A stretch of 34,302 nucleotides of DNA from Nitrospirota bacterium (GCA_021847795.1 JAJZPZ010000017.1:1-34302); one strand, 5' to 3'; shown: positions 22,520-31,130, numbered from the stretch's first letter. The notes: generated by a model from the sequence alone, not told the origin. Numbers and translations: made by a program.

Positions 22520-22894
22520 ATGGAAAGGCGTAAAGCAGGAAGGGTTCTCAAAGGGTTGCAGGTAGTGCTCGGCGCCGCGTTCCTGGTGTCCCTTATCGGG
22601 GGGTGCGCCTCGACCTTTATTGTTATGAAGGACGGCAAGGGATATTTCTTCGGAAGCAAGTCGGAAGGTCTTTATAAAATGCTCTGCGAATCGGGAGACC
22701 TGAAAAGTATCCTGGATGACACGCAGCTCTCCCGGGGAGACAAGGACAGTTTATATAAATACAATTGCGACCTCAATGAGCGCTCAAAAGAAAAGATAAC
22801 GGAAATCTATGCGTCTCTCAAGCCCGAACAGAGGAGGGATTTGCGCCTGGCTTTTCAGAAGCACGGGTATGATATCAATCTCCTGGAATGCTGA
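22520..22894 (+). CDS. Small lipoprotein, unknown
   Basis: 124 aa; ATG at 22520 with GGAGG seven bases upstream and only three bases after the TlpA-like stop, so both should be one operon. A signal peptide ends in a lipobox LIGGC with the acylated Cys29. The mature part has a charged helical region and three more cysteines (CESG, CDLN, terminal C), which could form disulphides. I do not recognise the family. It would be anchored in the outer or inner membrane facing the periplasm, perhaps a partner of the TlpA-like protein. Confidence 0.8.
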   Translation: MERRKAGRVLKGLQVVLGAAFLVSLIGGCASTFIVMKDGKGYFFGSKSEGLYKMLCESGDLKSILDDTQLSRGDKDSLYKYNCDLNERSKEKITEIYASLKPEQRRDLRLAFQKHGYDINLLEC

Positions 22895-22947
22895 GGGGAT
22901 AAAATTCCCGTATCCGGTCGGATACAATAAGGGCAGGCAGGAAGCAA

Positions 22948-22977
22948 TTACATTTTTTCTTCGACTTGGTATATAAT
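22948..22977 (+). promoter_or_regulatory. Possible promoter of the transketolase-to-ctpA run
   Basis: A perfect TATAAT at 22972-22977, 34 bases before the start codon at 23011, with no good -35 box. A promoter is expected here because the next genes are contiguous. Confidence 0.4.
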
Positions 22978-23010
22978 AACCGGACTTTTACAGAAATAAG
23001 GAAAAGCAAA

Positions 23011-23841
23011 ATGACTGCTGTAACGCAATCCCGCAATATTGATTTTCTTACCCAACAGGCAAAGAGGGTCAGGGTCGAGATTTTGAAGATGCTCACCGAA
23101 TCAGGCTCGGGCCACACAGGCGGATCGCTTTCTGCTGCGGATATCGCCACTGCTCTGTATTTCTACAAGATGAAGCATAATCCCCAGGAGCCCAAATGGA
23201 CGGAGAGGGATCGTTTTATTCTCTCGAAAGGCCATGCAGCGCCGCTCCTGTATACCGTTCTTGCCCTGACGGGATATTTCAATAAAGCGCTTCTCGGGGG
23301 GCTCAGGAAGGTGGGATGCCCTCTGCAGGGACATCCATCGTCCAAACTGCTCCAGGGAGTGGAGGTCTCCACGGGATCTCTCGGGCAGGGGCTTTCGATA
23401 GCAAACGGGATGGCGCTGGGGCTGAGACTCGGGAAAAACCCTGCGCGGGTTTATTGTCTTATGGGAGATGGGGAAACGCAGGAAGGGCAGATATGGGAGG
23501 CTGCGATGACGGCCGGCCACTATATGCTCGATAACCTCTGCGCAATTGTCGACCTCAACGGGCTCCAGATAGACGGAAGATGCGCAGATGTTATGAAGAT
23601 AGATCCTGTTGCCGGGAAATGGAAGGCCTTTAACTGGCATGTGTTTGAAATAAACGGGCATAACATGGAAGAGATCGTCAATGCCCTGGATGAAGCTGAA
23701 AAGGTCAAAGGCAAACCCTCGGTCATCCTTGCAAAGACCGTCAAGAGTAAAGGCGTATCGTTCTTCGAGGACAAGGCAGAGTATCACGGGGTCACGCCCA
23801 CAAAAGAAGAACTCGAAAAGGCGCTGAAGGAGTTGGCATAA
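23011..23841 (+). CDS. Transketolase, N-terminal (TPP-binding) subunit
   Basis: 276 aa from the ATG at 23011, preceded by AAGGAAAAG; an in-frame ATG at 22966 is possible. Key motifs of the ThDP domain are clear: SGSGHTGGSLSAADIATALY, KGHAAPLLYTVLALTG, GSLGQGLSIANGMALGLR and the GDGETQEGQIWEAAM cofactor-binding motif with its Asn loop. It forms a two-subunit transketolase with the next gene, moving two-carbon ketol units in the pentose phosphate pathway. Split transketolases are common in anaerobes and archaea. The stop lies one base before the next ATG. Confidence 0.95.
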   Translation: MTAVTQSRNIDFLTQQAKRVRVEILKMLTESGSGHTGGSLSAADIATALYFYKMKHNPQEPKWTERDRFILSKGHAAPLLYTVLALTGYFNKALLGGLRKVGCPLQGHPSSKLLQGVEVSTGSLGQGLSIANGMALGLRLGKNPARVYCLMGDGETQEGQIWEAAMTAGHYMLDNLCAIVDLNGLQIDGRCADVMKIDPVAGKWKAFNWHVFEINGHNMEEIVNALDEAEKVKGKPSVILAKTVKSKGVSFFEDKAEYHGVTPTKEELEKALKELA

Positions 23842-23842
23842 C

Positions 23843-24862
23843 ATGGGAAGCAGAGAGCAGGAAAACAAACCCCAGAGCACGGATTTCTCGGGACAGGCTG
23901 TTGCCACAAGGGACGCCTACGGGGCCGCGCTTCTCGAACTGGGCAAGAGGAATGAGAAAGTGGTTGTCCTTGATGCGGACCTCTCGGGCTCCACAAAAAC
24001 AGCGAAGTTTGCAAAAACCTTTCCCCACAGGTTTTTTAACATGGGCATAGCGGAGCAGGACATGGTCGGCACAGCCGGCGGCCTGTCCCTTACCGGCCTG
24101 ATCCCCTTTGCGTCGACTTTTGCGGTGTTTGAGACGGGCCGGGCCTGGGAGCAGGTTAGGCAAACGCTCTGCTATTCCGACCTCAATGTGAAACTCGCCG
24201 CAACCCATGCAGGCGTGACCGTAGGAGAAGATGGCGCATCCCATCAGGCCCTGGAAGATATTGCCCTGATGCGGGTCATCCCGAACATGACTGTTATCGT
24301 CCCTTCCGACGGATTTGAGACAAAACAGGTTGTGGATGCAGTCGCAGAATACGAACACCCTGTTTATGTGCGGCTCGGGAGGGCAAAGGTCCCGGCAGTT
24401 ATGCCGCCTGATTACAAGTTCCGGATCGGAAAAGCCCATACGTTCAATACAGGAAAGGACGTGAATATAGTAGCTGCGGGGATCATGGTTTCCGAGGCGC
24501 TGAAGGCCAGGGACATCCTGCAGAAAGAAGGAATCGATACCGGGGTGATCAATATGGTAACTATAAAACCCCTGGACACGGATGCATTGCTCGAGGCGGC
24601 AAGGAACTCAAAACTGATCGTTACTGCCGAAGAGCACTCGATAACAGGGGGACTGGGCGGCGCAGTTGCGGAATACCTCTCGGAAGCCCATCCTGTTCCC
24701 ATACGGCGGATCGGCACACGAGATGTCTTCGGGTGTTCGGGAGCGCCGGACGAGCTGCTAAGGCTTTTCGGACTGACGGCTGAGGAAATTGTAAAGACAG
24801 TAAAAAACTTCTTTCAAGGACATTCTGAAGGCCTTTCGGCAAACAAGCTCGCGGCACAATGA
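23843..24862 (+). CDS. Transketolase, C-terminal (pyrimidine-binding) subunit
   Basis: 339 aa; ATG at 23843, one base after the previous stop, with GGAG inside the previous gene. The pyrimidine-binding domain (ATRDAYGAALLELGKRNEK, VVLDADLSGSTKTAKF, NMGIAEQDMVGTAGGLSLTG with its catalytic Glu) covers residues 12-175, and the carboxyl domain follows (VIVPSDGFETKQVVDAV..ITGGLGGAVAEYL). This half supplies the acid that activates thiamine diphosphate. The ftsE start lies one base after its stop, so the metabolic and division genes share a transcript, probably by chance of operon growth. Confidence 0.95.
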   Translation: MGSREQENKPQSTDFSGQAVATRDAYGAALLELGKRNEKVVVLDADLSGSTKTAKFAKTFPHRFFNMGIAEQDMVGTAGGLSLTGLIPFASTFAVFETGRAWEQVRQTLCYSDLNVKLAATHAGVTVGEDGASHQALEDIALMRVIPNMTVIVPSDGFETKQVVDAVAEYEHPVYVRLGRAKVPAVMPPDYKFRIGKAHTFNTGKDVNIVAAGIMVSEALKARDILQKEGIDTGVINMVTIKPLDTDALLEAARNSKLIVTAEEHSITGGLGGAVAEYLSEAHPVPIRRIGTRDVFGCSGAPDELLRLFGLTAEEIVKTVKNFFQGHSEGLSANKLAAQ

Positions 24863-24863
24863 A

Positions 24864-25526
24864 ATGATTATTTTTCAAAACGTTTCGAAATACTACGATT
24901 TCCATACCGTCCTCAGAAACATCAACATCAGCATACAAAAAGGAGAAATGGCTTTTTTGACCGGGCCCAGCGGCGCCGGGAAATCCACTCTCCTGAAACT
25001 CATGTACATGGCCGAGATCCCCGATGAGGGCAACATCCTTATCGAGGACCTGGATATCGGGTCAATGAAAATGTCCCAGATACCGCTCCTCAGGAGAAAC
25101 ATCGGTGTGGTTTTCCAGGATTTTAAGCTGATCAGGAACCTCAATATCTTTGATAATGTGGCCCTGGCCCTGAGGATAAGGGGAGTGGCCGAGAAGGAAA
25201 CAAAAGCCCTTACTTCAGAGGCATTGAAAAAGGTGAACCTGCGGCACCTTGCCGACAGCTACCCGAAAAGCCTTTCAGGAGGAGAGCAGCAGAGGATCTC
25301 AATCGCCCGCGCTATTGTGGCTGAGCCGCTGGTGCTCCTTGCCGACGAGCCGACAGGGAACCTTGACCCGGGGACTGCGCTGGACATTATCCGGCTGTTC
25401 AGGGACTTGAACAGTCAGGGGACGACAATTATGATTGCAACGCACAACCGGGAGCTTTTCAGGGGTACGGGAAAACGTGTCCTTAAATTGGACGGCGGCA
25501 GCCTGGTCGGAGAGGAGCTGGGGTAA
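24864..25526 (+). CDS. ftsE: Cell-division ATP-binding protein FtsE
   Basis: 220 aa; ATG at 24864, one base after the transketolase stop. Full ABC ATPase: Walker [10 protein letters not shown] (34-42), Q-loop VVFQD, signature [14 protein letters not shown] and Walker [13 protein letters not shown], with the switch His in IATHN. The sequence starts [12 protein letters not shown], typical of FtsE. It energises FtsX at the septal inner membrane and so controls the activator EnvC, coupling hydrolase action to the divisome. The order ftsE-ftsX-envC with no gap supports this. Confidence 0.96.
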   Translation: MIIFQNVSKYYDFHTVLRNINISIQKGEMAFLTGPSGAGKSTLLKLMYMAEIPDEGNILIEDLDIGSMKMSQIPLLRRNIGVVFQDFKLIRNLNIFDNVALALRIRGVAEKETKALTSEALKKVNLRHLADSYPKSLSGGEQQRISIARAIVAEPLVLLADEPTGNLDPGTALDIIRLFRDLNSQGTTIMIATHNRELFRGTGKRVLKLDGGSLVGEELG

Positions 25527-25531
25527 CGGGT

Positions 25532-26401
25532 ATGTCATATTCTTTCAAAGTAGCATTTAAGAGTCTTTACAGGGAGAAGTGGATCAACCTGCTCTCCATA
25601 TTTACGGTCGGCTCGAGTCTTCTGATCATAACGCTGACCGTTTTCTTCCTGTACAACCTCGAACTTATCACAGGCCACCTTCCGGAGCGCTTTTCAATGA
25701 TGATTTACCTGAAGGACAATCTCGCGCAGGAAGAGGTGCAGAATGTACTGAGCACACTCCGGAAGAGACCGGATGTTGCCAAGCTGAAATACATCTCCAA
25801 GGACGAGGCCCTGAAAGAACTGAAAGAGACGCTCCATGACACCAATTACATCCTTGAGGGGCTGGACGACAACCCTCTTGCGGCATCCTTTGAAATGAGA
25901 TTGAAGAAGGATTTTGTAAATGCCGCCAGTGCAGCAAAGATAGCCGGGGAAATTAAAAAGATGCCGGGAATCGACAGCGTGTATTACGGCGAAAAAATAG
26001 CAGAGGCGATAAATCTGCTGAAGCGTTCGGTTGAAAACATAAGCCTTATCATCTTTCTCACGATAGCACTGGGGGTTGTCTTTGTTACCTACAGCACGGT
26101 AAAGATCCTTTTTTACCGGCGAAAAGAAGAGATAGAAATATTGAAACTCCTTGGCGCAACCGGCGGTTTTATAAGGGCGCCCTTTCTTATTGAAGGGGGG
26201 GCTATCGGGCTTATGGGAGGCGTATTGGGGACCATAGGCGCCTTTGCCTTCTATATCGCTGTTACGTACAGGCTGAGCATCGTCATTCCCATCCTGAAAA
26301 CGCTTGTATTTCCCCCCGGCCTTCTCATAGCGCTGCCGCTCACCGGCATAATACTCGGAATCATAGGCTCTGCTATTGCAATCGGGAGATTAAGGCTTTG
26401 A
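25532..26401 (+). CDS. ftsX: Cell-division permease FtsX
   Basis: 289 aa; ATG at 25532, five bases after the ftsE stop, with GGAG upstream. An amino membrane helix (20-40) is followed by a periplasmic loop of about 120 residues (about 45-165), the EnvC-binding part, then three carboxyl helices with LLGATGGFIRAPFLIEGGAI, the family signature. It relays ATP hydrolysis by FtsE to the periplasmic activator. Length and topology are normal for FtsX. The stop TGA overlaps an ATG at 26401, but the likely envC start is at 26405. Confidence 0.95.
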   Translation: MSYSFKVAFKSLYREKWINLLSIFTVGSSLLIITLTVFFLYNLELITGHLPERFSMMIYLKDNLAQEEVQNVLSTLRKRPDVAKLKYISKDEALKELKETLHDTNYILEGLDDNPLAASFEMRLKKDFVNAASAAKIAGEIKKMPGIDSVYYGEKIAEAINLLKRSVENISLIIFLTIALGVVFVTYSTVKILFYRRKEEIEILKLLGATGGFIRAPFLIEGGAIGLMGGVLGTIGAFAFYIAVTYRLSIVIPILKTLVFPPGLLIALPLTGIILGIIGSAIAIGRLRL

Positions 26402-26404
26402 TGA

Positions 26405-27658
26405 ATGCACAATGTAAAATTTAAAATGCACAATGAAAAGTTAAGGAAATTTAAAACTCCAGCCGCCCTCCCTGCCTTCGTTTTGTTTTGTGTATTGTGC
26501 CTTCTGCAGTGTGCCTTGCCCGATGCTTTTGCCGAAAAACCCCGGGAAGAGTATAACCGGATCCAGAGGACCCTGAAATCCCACACAAAGAAGCTTGCAT
26601 CAGTCAAAAGGGTCGAACAAACGGTCCTTGTGGAACTGAAAAAGACAAATGCCGAACTGGCCGGGCTGGAAAGGCAGCTGTCCCGGCAAAGAGATAAAAT
26701 CAAGAAACTTCAGAGTAATCTGGCCGCCCTGCAGGAAGACGTCAAGTACGACAGCGCTGCCCTGCAGACGCACAGGGGACGGCTGAGAAAACGCTTGCGG
26801 ATACTCCTCACGTTTAACATAGACAGGGACGCCGCCCTGATACTCCTCAGCGGAGATGATATCTCCCAGTCGCTGAGGGTTATCCGGTATCTGAGGGACA
26901 TTTCCGCCCATGACTTCGGGCTTATAACAAAGTATAAGGAAGAATTGCAGGTCCTGGCTGCAAAGGAAATGGGCCTGAGAAAATTGTCCGCTGACCTCAA
27001 GACCGAAGAAAAGCAACTTTCAAAGCTTGAGGCTGACCTCAAGGACAAGAAGAAAGAGCGGGAGGTCCTCCTTGCAAATGTCAGAAAAGAAAAAAGCATT
27101 TACGAAAATATGATAAAGGATCTAAAGGAGTCGTCCAGCAGGCTCCGGAGGATCATACAGGAATCTGAACGGCATGAAAAAGAACTGAGAAGGAAAAAGA
27201 GGACAAAGACGCGACCAGGGGCAAAAGGGGATGATTTTTATGAAGACAGCGAGTTCCTGCGCATGAAAGGGCGGCTCCATTGGCCCGTAACAGGGAGCGT
27301 GGCGATACAATATGGGACACAGGTAGATCCTCTTTTCAATCTGCCGGTTTTCAGAAGCGGCATCCATATAAAGGCGGGAAGCGGTTTGCCGGTCAGAGCG
27401 GTTTACGGCGGAAAGGTTGTATTTGCCGATGATTTCAAAGGGTACGGGCAGCTGGTGATCATTAGCCATGGCAGCGGGTACCACACTCTTTACGGGAATC
27501 TTGCAAAGATTTTTTCAAAAAATGGAGCTATAATAAGAGAGAATCAAGCCATAGGGGCAGTCGGGGAGTCCGGCATATTGGGAACGAGCGGCCTTTACTT
27601 CGAGATCCGGTATAAGGGAAAACCTCTTGATCCCCGGCAATGGCTGACGAAGAGATAA
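26405..27658 (+). CDS. envC: EnvC-like murein hydrolase activator
   Basis: 417 aa from the ATG at 26405; an ATG at 26426 is an alternative. A signal or anchor segment (about 20-42) precedes a long coiled coil (about 48-270, rich in Lys/Glu/Leu), then a LytM/M23 domain (about 292-417) with GRLHWPVTGSVAIQYG, GYGQLVIISHGSGYHTLYGN and LYFEIRYKGKPLDP. The zinc ligands of active M23 hydrolases are lost: HxxxD gives SGIHIKAGSG and HLHFEIR gives GLYFEIR, as in EnvC. So it should activate an amidase at the septum rather than cut glycan itself. FtsEX lies directly upstream. Confidence 0.9.
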   Translation: MHNVKFKMHNEKLRKFKTPAALPAFVLFCVLCLLQCALPDAFAEKPREEYNRIQRTLKSHTKKLASVKRVEQTVLVELKKTNAELAGLERQLSRQRDKIKKLQSNLAALQEDVKYDSAALQTHRGRLRKRLRILLTFNIDRDAALILLSGDDISQSLRVIRYLRDISAHDFGLITKYKEELQVLAAKEMGLRKLSADLKTEEKQLSKLEADLKDKKKEREVLLANVRKEKSIYENMIKDLKESSSRLRRIIQESERHEKELRRKKRTKTRPGAKGDDFYEDSEFLRMKGRLHWPVTGSVAIQYGTQVDPLFNLPVFRSGIHIKAGSGLPVRAVYGGKVVFADDFKGYGQLVIISHGSGYHTLYGNLAKIFSKNGAIIRENQAIGAVGESGILGTSGLYFEIRYKGKPLDPRQWLTKR

Positions 27659-27659
27659 G

Positions 27660-27746
27660 GCGTTATAGCGTTTATTGCGTTATAGCGAAAGCTATGGAAT
27701 TGTAGTATGTTTTGCTATAACGCTTAACACGGAACGCAATAAACGC
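27660..27746. repeat. Nested inverted repeats between envC and ctpA
   Basis: GCGTTATAGC occurs at 27660-27669 and 27677-27686 and as its complement at 27714-27723. GCGTTTATTGCGTT (27668-27681) has a perfect complement at 27733-27746. The transcript of the operon could fold this into a long hairpin ahead of ctpA. Confidence 0.75.
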
Positions 27747-27762
27747 AAGAGGCGGAGGGGAA

Positions 27763-29079
27763 ATGTTTCAAAAGAAAAGATATCTTTTCATATCCATAAT
27801 ACTGTCCATGGCAGTTATGGGTGCGGTGATCGGCAGGTGGACTGTTGCGACAGTAAGTGCCCAGAACAGTTATGAAGACCTGAAGACCTTTACTGAGGTC
27901 CTGACGATTATAAAGAAAAATTATGTTGATGAAGTAAAGACAAAAGACCTTATTGCCGGGGCCATAAAAGGGATGGTCTCATCCCTTGATCCCCATTCGG
28001 GATACATGACGGTGGATGCATTTAAAGAGCTCCAGGTAGAGACAAAGGGCGAATTCGGCGGCCTCGGCATACAGATAGGCGCCAAAGACGGCCTCCTGAC
28101 GGTCATCGCTCCGATTGAAGACACGCCGGCGTACAGGGCCGGGATCAAGGCCGGGGATAAAATCATCAAGATTGCGGGCGAGGCAACAAAGGAAATGAAT
28201 ATAACCGATGCCGTGGAAAAGATGAGAGGGCCCAAAGGCACAGCGGTGACCCTGACTATTCTCAGAGAGGGCCTGAAAGGACCGAAGGACTTCACCATTG
28301 TCCGTGACATCATAAAAATTAAAAGCGTGAAGGCCAAAATGCTCGACGGGAACATCGGATATGTAAAGCTCACGCAGTTCCAGGAGACCACGGCTTCCGA
28401 CCTTTCCAATGCACTGAAGACCCTCAAGAAGGAGGGGATGGCATCTCTGATCCTTGACCTCAGGAACAATCCCGGAGGTCTGCTGAACAGTGCGGTCGAT
28501 GTTACCGAACAGTTTATTCCTTCGAAAAAGCTGGTGGTGTACATCAAAGGGAGGGACGGGGAAAAGATTGAATACCTGACCGAGGGAGATAAAACGGCAT
28601 ATACGAACATTCCCATGGTTGTTCTGGTAAACGAGGGCAGTGCAAGCGCGTCCGAGATTGTTGCCGGCGCTTTAAAAGACTGGAGCCGTGCAATAATCAT
28701 CGGTATCCAGACCTTTGGGAAGGGGTCCGTGCAGAGCCTTATTCCCCTGAGCGATGGGTCCGGGCTGCGGCTTACTACCGCAAAATACTACACCCCGAAA
28801 GGCACAAGCATACAGAGCGTCGGGATCACTCCTGATATTGTAGTGAAGCTCGAGACAAAGGACGTGAAAAACAGTCACCCTGTTGTAAGGGAAAAAGACC
28901 TGGAAAGGCATTTGAAGAACGATACGGCAGGTGACCAGGTAAAAGAGGACACAGAAACAAAGGAAACAGCGCCTCTCGAAGTAGAAGAAAAGGACGATCT
29001 CCAGCTCCAAAGGGCCATGGATACCCTGAAGACCTGGAAAGTCTTTGAAAAAATGCTGAGCAAGGACAAGGCTGCGTAA
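27763..29079 (+). CDS. ctpA: C-terminal processing protease CtpA (S41 family)
   Basis: 438 aa; ATG at 27763, with GGAGGGG upstream. A signal or anchor segment (about 5-25) is followed by a short helical arm, a PDZ domain (about 85-170 with GGLGIQIGAKDGLLTVIAPI) and the S41 catalytic domain. The catalytic Ser295 lies in GSASASEI and Lys320 in TFGKGSVQ, with Asp306 between, the pattern known for Prc. The acidic carboxyl tail (about 385-425) is rich in Lys/Glu and probably flexible. It degrades or trims periplasmic proteins, perhaps including cell-wall hydrolases. It ends the ftsEX-envC run. Confidence 0.95.
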   Translation: MFQKKRYLFISIILSMAVMGAVIGRWTVATVSAQNSYEDLKTFTEVLTIIKKNYVDEVKTKDLIAGAIKGMVSSLDPHSGYMTVDAFKELQVETKGEFGGLGIQIGAKDGLLTVIAPIEDTPAYRAGIKAGDKIIKIAGEATKEMNITDAVEKMRGPKGTAVTLTILREGLKGPKDFTIVRDIIKIKSVKAKMLDGNIGYVKLTQFQETTASDLSNALKTLKKEGMASLILDLRNNPGGLLNSAVDVTEQFIPSKKLVVYIKGRDGEKIEYLTEGDKTAYTNIPMVVLVNEGSASASEIVAGALKDWSRAIIIGIQTFGKGSVQSLIPLSDGSGLRLTTAKYYTPKGTSIQSVGITPDIVVKLETKDVKNSHPVVREKDLERHLKNDTAGDQVKEDTETKETAPLEVEEKDDLQLQRAMDTLKTWKVFEKMLSKDKAA

Positions 29080-29091
29080 AACGACCGTGGA

Positions 29092-29222
29092 GCGTAATGC
29101 GTTAAGCGTGATGCGTAAAGGGCAACAGATAAAAGATAGGTTATCAAAACCATATAACTCCGTCGTTTTTGACAGTCCTATCTGTTTATTGTTCTTTACT
29201 CATAACGCTTAACGCATTACGC
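29092..29222. repeat. Large palindromic element with 29-bp arms
   Basis: The left arm (29092-29120) and right arm (29194-29222) pair over 29 bases with two mismatches, starting with an 18-base perfect match (GCGTAATGCGTTAAGCGT). Further inside, CAGATAAAAGATAGG and CCTATCTGTTTATT continue the pairing imperfectly. The element fills the gap between ctpA and the exonuclease gene and could be a MITE-like or REP-type repeat, or a terminator-like hairpin. Confidence 0.8.
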
Positions 29223-29235
29223 ATCACTGTATTTT

Positions 29236-29910
29236 ATGAGCCGCATCATATTCGATATAGAAACCATCGGGGTGGATTTCGACTCCCTGGACCCTTCCAC
29301 CCAGGAATACCTTCTTAAATACGCTGAGACTGACGAGGATGAAATAAAAGTCAGGGAAAGCCTCTCCTTTTATCCCCTTACCGGAGAAGTCGCTGCCATC
29401 GGAATGCTGAACCCTGATTCCAACAAGGGCGCTGTTTTTTTCCAGACCCCCGGAGATCTGCTCCTGCCTTTCGAGGAAGACGGGGTCAGGTTCGAGTGCG
29501 GCACGGAAAAGGAGATTCTGGAGAAATTCTGGAATACCATCAAAACCTATGACTCTTTCATCACCTTCAACGGCAGGGGTTTTGATTGCCCCTTTCTCAT
29601 GATCCGGTCTGCGGTGAATAACGTGAAGCCGACGCGGGACCTGATGCCTAACAGGTACAACGGCGCGCATATTGATCTTCTCGATCAGCTGACGTTCTAC
29701 GGCGCTGCGAAGCGGCGCTTCAGCCTCGACATGTGGTGCAAGACCTTCAATATAAAAAGCCCTAAGGCAGAGGGTATCACCGGATATGAGGTGGCAGCGC
29801 TCTTCAAGGCGAAACGCTATGTCGATATTGCGCGGTATTGTGCCGGAGATATCAGGGCCACGAAGGAACTGTTCCTGGTCTGGGAAAGCCGCATAAAGTT
29901 TTCCCCTTAG
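29236..29910 (+). CDS. DEDDy-type 3'-5' exonuclease (RNase H-like fold)
   Basis: 224 aa; ATG at 29236 without a visible ribosome site, starting 13 bases past a palindromic repeat, so the natural 5' leader may have been replaced. The exonuclease motifs are FDIET (Asp7, Glu9), FNGRGFDCPF (Asp117) and ARYCAGD (Tyr201, Asp205), the DEDDy set of proofreading-type exonucleases. No polymerase or helicase domain is attached. It should remove 3' nucleotides from DNA or RNA; the exact substrate is unknown. It is probably a single gene. Confidence 0.88.
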   Translation: MSRIIFDIETIGVDFDSLDPSTQEYLLKYAETDEDEIKVRESLSFYPLTGEVAAIGMLNPDSNKGAVFFQTPGDLLLPFEEDGVRFECGTEKEILEKFWNTIKTYDSFITFNGRGFDCPFLMIRSAVNNVKPTRDLMPNRYNGAHIDLLDQLTFYGAAKRRFSLDMWCKTFNIKSPKAEGITGYEVAALFKAKRYVDIARYCAGDIRATKELFLVWESRIKFSP

Positions 29911-30086
29911 CCCCCTCATCATAAGAGCGGTTGCTGGACTTCGGGACTAAGCCGGACTTCCTGAAGGACAGGTCCGGATCCCTCGGCATCTCAAAAAGAA
30001 AAGTTTTCTCAGACAACTCCGATAATATATACTAACCCGGCAGGCCCGAAAGTGGTTTGAAATAATATAAGGAGAGATGCGACGGC

Positions 30087-30227
30087 ATGTCATTTACGAA
30101 AGGGCTTTTATTGTTCTTCGCGGTCTTCCTGCTTCTCTTTGCCCTGAGCGCGTATGAGGGCGGCAGTGTTGCTCCAGGAGACAACAACGGCCTCAAAGAG
30201 TCCTCTGTTCAGGCTGAAAACAGATAA
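30087..30227 (+). CDS. Small single-helix membrane peptide (46 aa)
   Basis: ATG at 30087 with GGAGAG ten bases upstream; stop at 30225-30227. The first 25 residues are MSFTKGLLLFFAVFLLLFAL and a short continuation, a membrane helix or signal sequence; the rest (EGGSVAPGDNNGLKE) is hydrophilic. It is one of few coding candidates in the gap 29911-30305, which otherwise shows only an AT-rich promoter-like stretch near 30023-30036. Function unknown. Confidence 0.5.
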   Translation: MSFTKGLLLFFAVFLLLFALSAYEGGSVAPGDNNGLKESSVQAENR

Positions 30228-30305
30228 TCCCCGTGATAGGCAATTTTATCCGGCAAGTCTGAAGTGAGCGGGAGGGACAAGAGGTCTCTTAGATGCCTTC
30301 TTTAA

Positions 30306-31076
30306 ATGGAAGATGATTTTTTTCAAGCACACTATTTGAAAGAGGAAAAAGCGGAGTCCCTTGATGCGCTCGGCGCGAACGATCTGAAATGGAAGTGCCT
30401 GGGCGCTGCCTGCCGTTCTTCCTGCTGTTTCTTTGCCTATTCCCGCATATCTCTCCATGAGATAGTTCCCCTGTCGAAATACTTCCCCGTTATCTTCTGT
30501 GCGGTGGTCCCCGAAGGCGGGGAGCGTGAAATCGCAGTCTGTATTCTCAGGAGAGTGGTTAAAGACAATAATTACTGCACCTACCTGAAAAAAGGCGAGG
30601 GCTGCGTTTTGAAAGAGGAAAGGCCCCTCTCGTGCAAACAATATCCTTTTTCCGTGGACACGGACCAGTCCGGTAGTACCAGGGTCCTTGTGAGGCAGGG
30701 CTGTCCGGGTTTCTCAGAGGACTCAGGGCATTCCCTTGTCATGCCGGGCAACAGCAGGATATCTTCCTATGTGGAGCGGGAATGCATCAGGCCGGCAATC
30801 AGCAGGCATGCAGCCCGGGAAGAGACAAACAGATTTGTCGGGGCCGTTACCCGGCACGATCTCATTGCCCCCGGGCAGTACGCCTACAGGGGTGAAAGCA
30901 TTCCTTTTAACCTCGTGGATGCAAAGAAGCTGTACGGCCTTCCCGGGGATGTTCTGGATGGGTTCAGGGCAAATGGGTATATGGAACTCGTGCATGCGCA
31001 CATGAACTCCCTGGTTGCCAACTGTACCAGGCTCATCGATGTCTACCTGGAAAGAAAAACAGCGGACTGTTTGTAG
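30306..31076 (+). CDS. YkgJ-family cysteine-cluster protein (long form)
   Basis: 256 aa; ATG at 30306 with no clear ribosome site. The cluster part has GAACRSSCCFFAYSRISL, then CTYLKKGEGCVLKEERPLSC, the family pattern of an amino-terminal Cys group followed by a C-x-L-x..GC-x-I..RP-x-x-C segment. It is more than twice as long as the gene at 11817 and carries extra carboxyl helices with no recognised domain. It probably binds iron, zinc or an Fe-S cluster. It converges with the HDOD gene, 54 bases apart. Confidence 0.8.
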   Translation: MEDDFFQAHYLKEEKAESLDALGANDLKWKCLGAACRSSCCFFAYSRISLHEIVPLSKYFPVIFCAVVPEGGEREIAVCILRRVVKDNNYCTYLKKGEGCVLKEERPLSCKQYPFSVDTDQSGSTRVLVRQGCPGFSEDSGHSLVMPGNSRISSYVERECIRPAISRHAAREETNRFVGAVTRHDLIAPGQYAYRGESIPFNLVDAKKLYGLPGDVLDGFRANGYMELVHAHMNSLVANCTRLIDVYLERKTADCL

Positions 31077-31130
31077 TCTTCAGGGGGCTTTGGTGCGCTT
31101 TTCAGTGCTGCTCCATCCGCTTTGTCATTA

